Assembly: GCA_934090775.1 (NCBI GenBank)
Contig: CAKOKF010000020.1
Coordinates: 1 to 15,278 of the forward strand
Direction of reading: 5' to 3'
DNA: 15,278 bases
Source: an uncultured Bacilli bacterium
Lineage (GTDB): Bacteria; Bacillota_I; Bacilli_A; RF39; UBA660
Made by a program: the position numbers and the translations under genes. Shown piece after piece: positions 10,246 through 15,278 of this stretch (position 1 is its first letter; every line of letters starts with the position of its first letter). The notes under the pieces are model-generated. The model did not search any database. It saw only the letters and a list, made by a program, of their open reading frames with translations, and was not told the origin of the DNA.

Positions 10246-12801
10246 CTAAATTTTAAATTCATCAAAAAAATCATTTAAAGACACTTGTTCTTCTTTAGGT
10301 TTTGTCTCTTGATAAGTTTTTTCTTCTAATTCTTTTTGAATTGTATTATTATTTTCTTCTTGATTTTTTACCTCTTCTTTGATTTCTTTAGCTTTTTTTA
10401 GACTACTATCTAAAATAGTATTGGTAAAAACATCATCGATTTTATATCTACTTATAGTACCACCAGTTGATTTTAAATCTAAAATAGATATATCAGTATT
10501 TTTTATTTTGGTAATTTCATTATCGCTCTTTAAATATAATTCATCTTTACCATCAGTAAGTATAGCTTTAATTATTTTATAATCAAAAGATTTAACTTTT
10601 TTAATTAAAGTACTACCTTTTTTAGCACGATTATGAATTTCTAATTCACTAATCTTTACACGTTTCGCTGTTTTATTATTTGTAAAAATACTTAAGTATT
10701 CATTTGAATCTAGAGATAGACCGGCTACTAAAACATCATCTTTTAGATTCATACCTTTTACTCCGGAAGCACGAGCACCAACGACTGGAATTTCTAAAGT
10801 ATCAATATTAACATAGTATCCAGCCTCACTTATCAATAACGTTCTAGGTTTACTAGCATTTACAGCAATTATTTCATCGTTATCTTTTAACTTAAAAGCA
10901 AGCATAGCTTTAGAATAACGACTTACTACAAAGTCTTTTAAAATTGATTGTTTTACTAAACCATTCTTAGTTACAAAAGTAATCTTTTCTTCAGGATCTT
11001 TAAAAATAAAAGCCCCAACTATGTATTCGGATTCAGCTAACCCAGTAACTAAATTATTAATATGTTTACCTAAATCTTTCCATTTACCTTCAAATATAGT
11101 ATGAACCGGAACATATAAATATTGGCCTAAATTAGTAAATATAACTAAATTATCTAAAGTTGAAACTTCAAATAAATATTTTAGATAATCGCCCGGTTTT
11201 AAAGTAGTTTCATCGCCATTACTTGAAGTGTAACTCTTCATCGAAACTCGTTTAATATAGCCTTCATTAGATAAAGCTACCATCACATTTTCCTTAGCAA
11301 TTAAATCAGTATTATCAAGTTTTATATCTACAATTTCATCAACAATTTCAGTTCTTCTAGGAGTTGGATAATCCTTCTTAATTTTCTTTAACTCATACTT
11401 CATAACTTCTTTTAATTTTTCTTCATTACTTAAAATAAGTTCTAAAGCTTTAATATATTTTACTAAGTTATCATGTTCTTCTTGAAGGGCTAAAACATCA
11501 GTATTAGTTAAACGATACAATTGTAAAACAACGATTGCCTCAGCTTGTTCCGCATTAAAGTTAAATTCTTTCATCAAGTTTTCTTTAGCGTCTGTCTTAT
11601 TTTTTGAAGCTCTAATAGTTTTAATAACTTCATCCAAGATATCCATCATCTTTAAGAAACCATCTACAATATTTAAACGTTTTTGATAAGCTTCTAAATC
11701 AAATTTACTACGTCTTGTAATAACTTCTTTTTGATGAGCGATATAAGCATCCAGTAAAGGTAATATTCCTAAAGTCATTGGGCGTTTATTAACAATCGCA
11801 ACCATATTATAATTATAAGAAACTTGTAAATCAGTATTTTTAAGTAAGTAATTTATTATTAAATCACTATTAGCATTAGCTTTTAGATCGATAGCAATTC
11901 TAATTCCCGTACGATCAGTTTCATCACGAACCTCAGCAATACCATCAATTTTTTTATCAATTCTAATAGCATCTATTTTTGCTACCATCATAGCTTTATT
12001 AACTTCAAACGGAATCTCCGTAATAATAATTTGCTCTTTCCCTTTAGTTTTGACAACTTCATACTTACTGCGAACAATAACACGACCACGACCATTTGAA
12101 AAGGCATCAATAATTCCATTCTTACCCATACAAATGCCACCTGTTGGAAAATCTGGCCCTTTTACAATATCTAAAATAGTTTCTAAACGACAATTAGGGC
12201 TATCTATTCTCTTAATTGTAGCATCAATTATTTCTCCTAAATTATGAGGAGGAATATTAGTTGCATAACCTGCAGAAATACCATTTGTACCATTAACTAA
12301 CAAAGCGGGAAATTTAGCTGGTAAAACCGTTGGCTCTAGTAAAGTATCATCAAAGTTTGGTGCCCACTCTACTGTTCCTTTATCTAAATCTTTTAATAAT
12401 TCATTAGCAACTTTAGAAAGACGAGCCTCAGTATAACGGTAAGCCGCCGGACCATCACCATCAATAGAACCATTATTACCATGAATATCAATTAATGGCA
12501 TCGATTGTTTCCACCATTGGGACATACGAACCATAGCATCATAAACTGACGAGTCACCATGTGGGTGAAATTTACCTAAAACATCCCCAACTGTTTTAGC
12601 ACACTTTGTAAATGGATGAGCTGAATCGTTATGATTAATATACATATCATATAAGATTCTTCTTTGTACTGGTTTTAAACCATCACGAACATCAGGAATG
12701 GCACGATCTTGAATAATCTCTTTAGCATAGGCTCCAAAACGTAACCCCATGATTTCTTCTAAAGCATATTCTTGAATTTTCTTTACTGTTTCATTTTGCA
12801 T
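10246..12801 (-). CDS. parC: DNA topoisomerase IV subunit A
   Basis: 851 aa, slightly longer than typical Gram-positive ParC (about 800-820). The N-terminal breakage-reunion domain has AIPDVRDGLKPVQRRILY (34-51), the quinolone-region HPHGDSSVYDAM (79-90; Ser at 84 and 85, Asp88) and the catalytic R122-Y123 in AAYRYTEARLS. GNNGSIDGDGPAA is the ParC-type form and the GyrA box QRRGGKG is absent, so this is ParC rather than GyrA. A coiled-coil gate region (about 370-490) precedes a beta-pinwheel domain (about 500-795). The last 50 residues are a Glu/Lys-rich linker ending QVSLNDFFDEF. With ParE it makes the heterotetramer that decatenates daughter chromosomes. The SD AGAGGGTGA contains the parE stop TGA, so translation is likely coupled. 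Confidence 0.95.
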   Translation of the reverse strand: MQNETVKKIQEYALEEIMGLRFGAYAKEIIQDRAIPDVRDGLKPVQRRILYDMYINHNDSAHPFTKCAKTVGDVLGKFHPHGDSSVYDAMVRMSQWWKQSMPLIDIHGNNGSIDGDGPAAYRYTEARLSKVANELLKDLDKGTVEWAPNFDDTLLEPTVLPAKFPALLVNGTNGISAGYATNIPPHNLGEIIDATIKRIDSPNCRLETILDIVKGPDFPTGGICMGKNGIIDAFSNGRGRVIVRSKYEVVKTKGKEQIIITEIPFEVNKAMMVAKIDAIRIDKKIDGIAEVRDETDRTGIRIAIDLKANANSDLIINYLLKNTDLQVSYNYNMVAIVNKRPMTLGILPLLDAYIAHQKEVITRRSKFDLEAYQKRLNIVDGFLKMMDILDEVIKTIRASKNKTDAKENLMKEFNFNAEQAEAIVVLQLYRLTNTDVLALQEEHDNLVKYIKALELILSNEEKLKEVMKYELKKIKKDYPTPRRTEIVDEIVDIKLDNTDLIAKENVMVALSNEGYIKRVSMKSYTSSNGDETTLKPGDYLKYLFEVSTLDNLVIFTNLGQYLYVPVHTIFEGKWKDLGKHINNLVTGLAESEYIVGAFIFKDPEEKITFVTKNGLVKQSILKDFVVSRYSKAMLAFKLKDNDEIIAVNASKPRTLLISEAGYYVNIDTLEIPVVGARASGVKGMNLKDDVLVAGLSLDSNEYLSIFTNNKTAKRVKISELEIHNRAKKGSTLIKKVKSFDYKIIKAILTDGKDELYLKSDNEITKIKNTDISILDLKSTGGTISRYKIDDVFTNTILDSSLKKAKEIKEEVKNQEENNNTIQKELEEKTYQETKPKEEQVSLNDFFDEFKI

Positions 12802-12806
12802 TTAAA

Positions 12807-14714
12807 TCACCCTCTATAATTATCTTCTAAAGTAAATTCGACATTCTCGTCAATCCACTCTTTTCTTGGTTCAACTTTATCCCCCATTAAAACTTCAACT
12901 CGTTTTTGTGCTAAAGCCGCATCATTTATATTAACGCGAATTAAAGTTCTTGTTTCCGGATTCATCGTAGTTTCCCAAAGTTGTTCTGGATTCATTTCAC
13001 CTAAACCCTTATATCTTTGAATCGTATACTTACCAAAATTATTATTCTTAATTTCATTTAATTCATCATCACTATAAGCATAAATTTGTTTATTTTTGCC
13101 ATAATCCAATTTATATAATGGTGGAAGTGCAATATAAAGTTTACCTGCTTCAATCAAACCACGCATATAATGATAGAAGAAAGTTAAAAGTAATATTTGA
13201 ATATGAGCACCATCAACATCGGCATCAGTCATGATTATAACTTTATCATAATTAGACTCCGTTGCATCAAAGTTAGCACCTACTCCAGCGCCAATCGTAT
13301 AAATTAAAGTATTAATTTCTTCATTTTTATAAATATCTTCCATACTAGCTTTAGCTGTATTTAAAACTTTGCCCCTTAAAGGTAAAATTGCTTGGAACTT
13401 CCGATCACGGCCCCCTTTAGCAGAACCACCGGCTGAATCACCTTCGACTAAGAATAGTTCATTAATCTTCGGATTTTTACTTTGAGCCGGGGCAAGTTTT
13501 CCAGATAAATTTTTCTCTTGCTTACTATTTTTTTTACCATTTCTTGCTTCTTCGCGAGCTTTTCTAGCCGCCTCACGCGCTACTTTACTCTTTTGCGCTT
13601 TTTCTAAAATAGTCAAAGTAATTTCTTTATTTTCTTCTAAAAAAAATTGTAAATTTTCATAAACAACATCATTGGTAGCTACCCTTGCTTCAGGAGTTCC
13701 TAACTTACCCTTAGTTTGTCCTTCGAATTGTAATAACTCCTCAGGTACTTTTAAGTTAATAACAGCAGTTAAACCTTCACGAACATCGCTACCATCTAAA
13801 ACACTATCTTTACCTTTAAAGATATTATTTTGTTTAGCATAATCATTAAATACTTTCGTAATAGCAGTCTTAAATCCAACTTCGTGGGAACCACCATCAC
13901 CAGTCTTAACATTATTAACAAACGACAAAATTTCTTCTTGGTACGAAGAAGTATATTGCATCGCTACTTCAACTTCAATACCATTTTTTAAGCCTTTAAA
14001 ATTAATAACTTTATGTAAAGGTGTTTTATTTTCATTCATATAATCAATAAATGATACTAATCCATTTTCATAATGATATTTAACATCTTTATTATCAATT
14101 TCATCAATTACTTCAATAGTTATCCCACTAAGTAAAAAAGCTGATTCTTGCATTCTTTCTGCAATAGTTGTAAAAGAAAACTGTGTTGATTTAAATATTT
14201 CTTCATCAGGTAAAAAAGTAACAGTAGTTCCTGTTTTATTAGTACTTCCTATAGTATGAAGAGGTACTTCTACTTTACCACCATCAACAAACTTAATATT
14301 TGATATAACACCGTCACGATAAATGGTAACGTCCATTCTTTTTGACAAAGCATTAACAACGGAAGCACCTACTCCGTGCAAACCACCAGATACTTTATAA
14401 CCAGCTTCACTAAATTTACCACCAGCATGTAATACCGTATATATAACTTCAGGAGTTGACTTACCAGATTCATGCATACCAATTGGTACACCACGACCAT
14501 GATCACTTACTGTTATTGAGCCATCTTTATTTAAAGATATTTTAACATAATCACCATAGCCGTTAATAGCTTCATCGATGGCATTATCAACAATTTCCCA
14601 AACTAAATGATGTAATCCTCTTTTATCAGTTGATCCTATATACATACCAGGTCTTTTTCTTACAGCCTCTAGGCCTTCTAATATCTTGATGCTTGATTCA
14701 TCATATTTTACCAT
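12807..14714 (-). CDS. parE: DNA topoisomerase IV subunit B
   Basis: 635 aa from the ATG at 14714. An in-frame GTG at 14726 would add four residues, but the AGTGGTGA SD overlaps it and is well spaced for the ATG, so the ATG is chosen. Numbering from the GTG: GHKL ATPase with WEIVDNAIDEA (E44 general base, N48), DHGRGVP (75-81), GGLHGVG (114-120) and QTK (337-339); TOPRIM with LVEGDSAGG (E428) and TDADVDG (D501, D503, D505); then QRYKGLGEMNPEQLW (570-584). There is no long insertion as in Gram-negative GyrB. ParE supplies ATP-driven strand capture for topoisomerase IV. The stop is 5 nt before the parC start. ParE versus GyrB rests on the ParC-type partner and motif forms. Confidence 0.95.
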   Translation of the reverse strand: MVKYDESSIKILEGLEAVRKRPGMYIGSTDKRGLHHLVWEIVDNAIDEAINGYGDYVKISLNKDGSITVSDHGRGVPIGMHESGKSTPEVIYTVLHAGGKFSEAGYKVSGGLHGVGASVVNALSKRMDVTIYRDGVISNIKFVDGGKVEVPLHTIGSTNKTGTTVTFLPDEEIFKSTQFSFTTIAERMQESAFLLSGITIEVIDEIDNKDVKYHYENGLVSFIDYMNENKTPLHKVINFKGLKNGIEVEVAMQYTSSYQEEILSFVNNVKTGDGGSHEVGFKTAITKVFNDYAKQNNIFKGKDSVLDGSDVREGLTAVINLKVPEELLQFEGQTKGKLGTPEARVATNDVVYENLQFFLEENKEITLTILEKAQKSKVAREAARKAREEARNGKKNSKQEKNLSGKLAPAQSKNPKINELFLVEGDSAGGSAKGGRDRKFQAILPLRGKVLNTAKASMEDIYKNEEINTLIYTIGAGVGANFDATESNYDKVIIMTDADVDGAHIQILLLTFFYHYMRGLIEAGKLYIALPPLYKLDYGKNKQIYAYSDDELNEIKNNNFGKYTIQRYKGLGEMNPEQLWETTMNPETRTLIRVNINDAALAQKRVEVLMGDKVEPRKEWIDENVEFTLEDNYRG

Positions 14715-14775
14715 TTTAATCACCACTTAATACCTTACCATAAAATTCAAGTTTTGACCAGTTTTTAGGCCTATT

Positions 14776-14804
14776 TTTAAAAGAAAATTTAAGATTAAAG
14801 TCAA
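14776..14804 (-). promoter_or_regulatory. Candidate promoter of parE-parC
   Basis: -35 TTGACT (14804-14799), 17-nt spacer, poor -10 TTTAAA (14781-14776). It leaves a leader of about 55 nt. The -10 is weak, and another site (TGGTCA, 17 nt, TGG-TAAGGT nearer the gene) is possible. Confidence 0.35.
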
Positions 14805-14881
14805 GAAAAAACAAACTTAACAACCTTAATTAAAAACATATAAAATTAACTATTACAAATTTAATTTTAATTTTTTCTATC

Positions 14882-14908
14882 AAAAAAGCATACATATTTT
14901 TTTATGTA
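14882..14908 (-). terminator. Probable thrS terminator
   Basis: On the minus strand the 6-bp arms TACATA/TATGTA (14908-14903, 14896-14891) with an A-rich loop are followed by TGC and six T (14887-14882), 57 nt past the thrS stop. The short AT-only stem makes it weak. Confidence 0.4.
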
Positions 14909-14964
14909 CACTTCTATTTTTAAAACTCATAATAAATAATAAAACCTTATTAAAATAAATTTTC

Positions 14965-15278
14965 TTATCTAACTTTCTTTTCAATTTCTTCTTTAACTTT
15001 ATTTACAAATTCATCTAAAGATAATGTTACTTTTTCTTCACTTTGACTAGTTCTATAAGTGATAGTCTTATTTTGAGTCTCATTATCCCCAAGTACTAAG
15101 ATATAAGGATACTTACTCATTATTGCCTCACGCATCTTATATCCAACTTTTTCTTCTCTATCATCAAGATTTACTCTAATACCATTCTTTTTTAATAACT
15201 CTTCTACTTCTTTAGCATATTCTAAATGATAATTATTATTAACAGGAATAATATTTACTTGATGAGGAGCAAGCCATA
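14965..15278 (-). CDS. thrS: Threonyl-tRNA synthetase, C-terminal part (runs off right edge)
   Basis: The last 103 codons are present. The readable part starts WLAPHQVNIIPV, the junction of the class II catalytic core and the anticodon-binding domain. It continues YAKEVEELLKKNGIRVNLDD, then EKVGYKMREA and YPYILVLGDNE, and ends with a basic helix KVKEEIEKKVR and TAA at 14965. WLAPxQV-x-I-x-P-V and the K/R-x-G-Y-K-x-R-E-A motif are characteristic of ThrRS; HisRS and ProRS have different forms. The C-terminal domain reads the anticodon of tRNA-Thr, one copy of which (GGU) lies at 3057 in this window. The catalytic and editing domains are outside. A weak terminator follows, and parE is downstream in the same direction. 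Confidence 0.92.
   Translation of the reverse strand, partial: WLAPHQVNIIPVNNNYHLEYAKEVEELLKKNGIRVNLDDREEKVGYKMREAIMSKYPYILVLGDNETQNKTITYRTSQSEEKVTLSLDEFVNKVKEEIEKKVR

Noticed and set aside
10246..14714. gyrB-gyrA instead of parE-parC
   Set aside because: The A subunit lacks the GyrA box QRRGGKG and has the ParC-type GNNGSIDGDGPAA; the B subunit motif forms fit ParE.
14715..14726. GTG start for ParE adding four residues
   Set aside because: The SD-like AGTGGTGA overlaps this GTG and is correctly spaced for the ATG at 14714. The GTG is possible, not preferred.
1..15278. Mycoplasma-type code with TGA as Trp
   Set aside because: TGA terminates parE, ylbD and the thioredoxin gene at expected lengths, and conserved Trp positions are TGG.
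1..15278. CRISPR array, insertion sequence or prophage
   Set aside because: No regularly spaced direct repeats, transposase, integrase or terminal inverted repeats were seen; the only iterated element is the short three-copy motif near 9438-9535.

Overview
The window is strongly AT-rich, with Gram-positive style Shine-Dalgarno (SD) sequences (AGGAGG/AGGTGAT), intrinsic terminators and the standard code: TGA serves as a stop at parE, ylbD and the thioredoxin gene, and Trp is TGG. Topoisomerase IV (parE-parC), a YlbD/YlbE pair, dTMP kinase and threonyl-tRNA synthetase point to a low-GC Bacillota chromosome of class Bacilli. An uncultured gut lineage of the RF39/Erysipelotrichia kind is my inference; the sequence alone does not settle it. 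No insertion sequence, phage gene or CRISPR array is visible.

Left part (1-3300, mostly minus strand): the first codons of dTMP kinase (tmk), preceded in the same direction by a 467-aa protein that reads as two fused, diverged ThyX (flavin-dependent thymidylate synthase) domains. Then come a secreted, C-terminally anchored thioredoxin-like protein and a ZIP-family metal transporter. On the plus strand there is a tRNA-Thr(GGU) with its own promoter and terminator. The tRNA promoter and a candidate zip promoter are divergent and share the same -35 bases.

Middle part (3275-5400): a RyR-like small protein (minus), a 420-base AT-rich spacer, a plus-strand pair of tiny membrane proteins (one not long enough for ordinary gene calling, one Cys-rich), a bidirectional terminator, and a membrane-anchored, very acidic protein (minus) with its own promoter.

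Tad-like operon (9022 down to 5413, minus): tadZ (MinD/ParA-like), tadA/cpaF-like, tadB-like and tadC-like genes are packed with 8-nt overlaps and SD sequences inside the preceding gene. TadZ keeps its Walker motifs. The TadA/CpaF-like protein has lost the Walker A Thr/Ser, the Walker B/Asp-box acids and the His box. There is no pilin, pre-pilin peptidase or secretin in the window.

Region 9023-9598 has no large gene but looks like a type I toxin-antitoxin locus. It holds a 24-codon hydrophobic peptide gene on the minus strand with a good SD and promoter, and a convergent plus-strand promoter that would drive an antisense RNA across two related hairpins at the toxin's 3' end.

Right part (9599-15278, all minus): the 3' end of thrS, then parE-parC (translationally coupled), then ylbD-ylbE. 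A 14-bp terminator hairpin between parC and ylbD carries the ylbD SD in its 3' arm.
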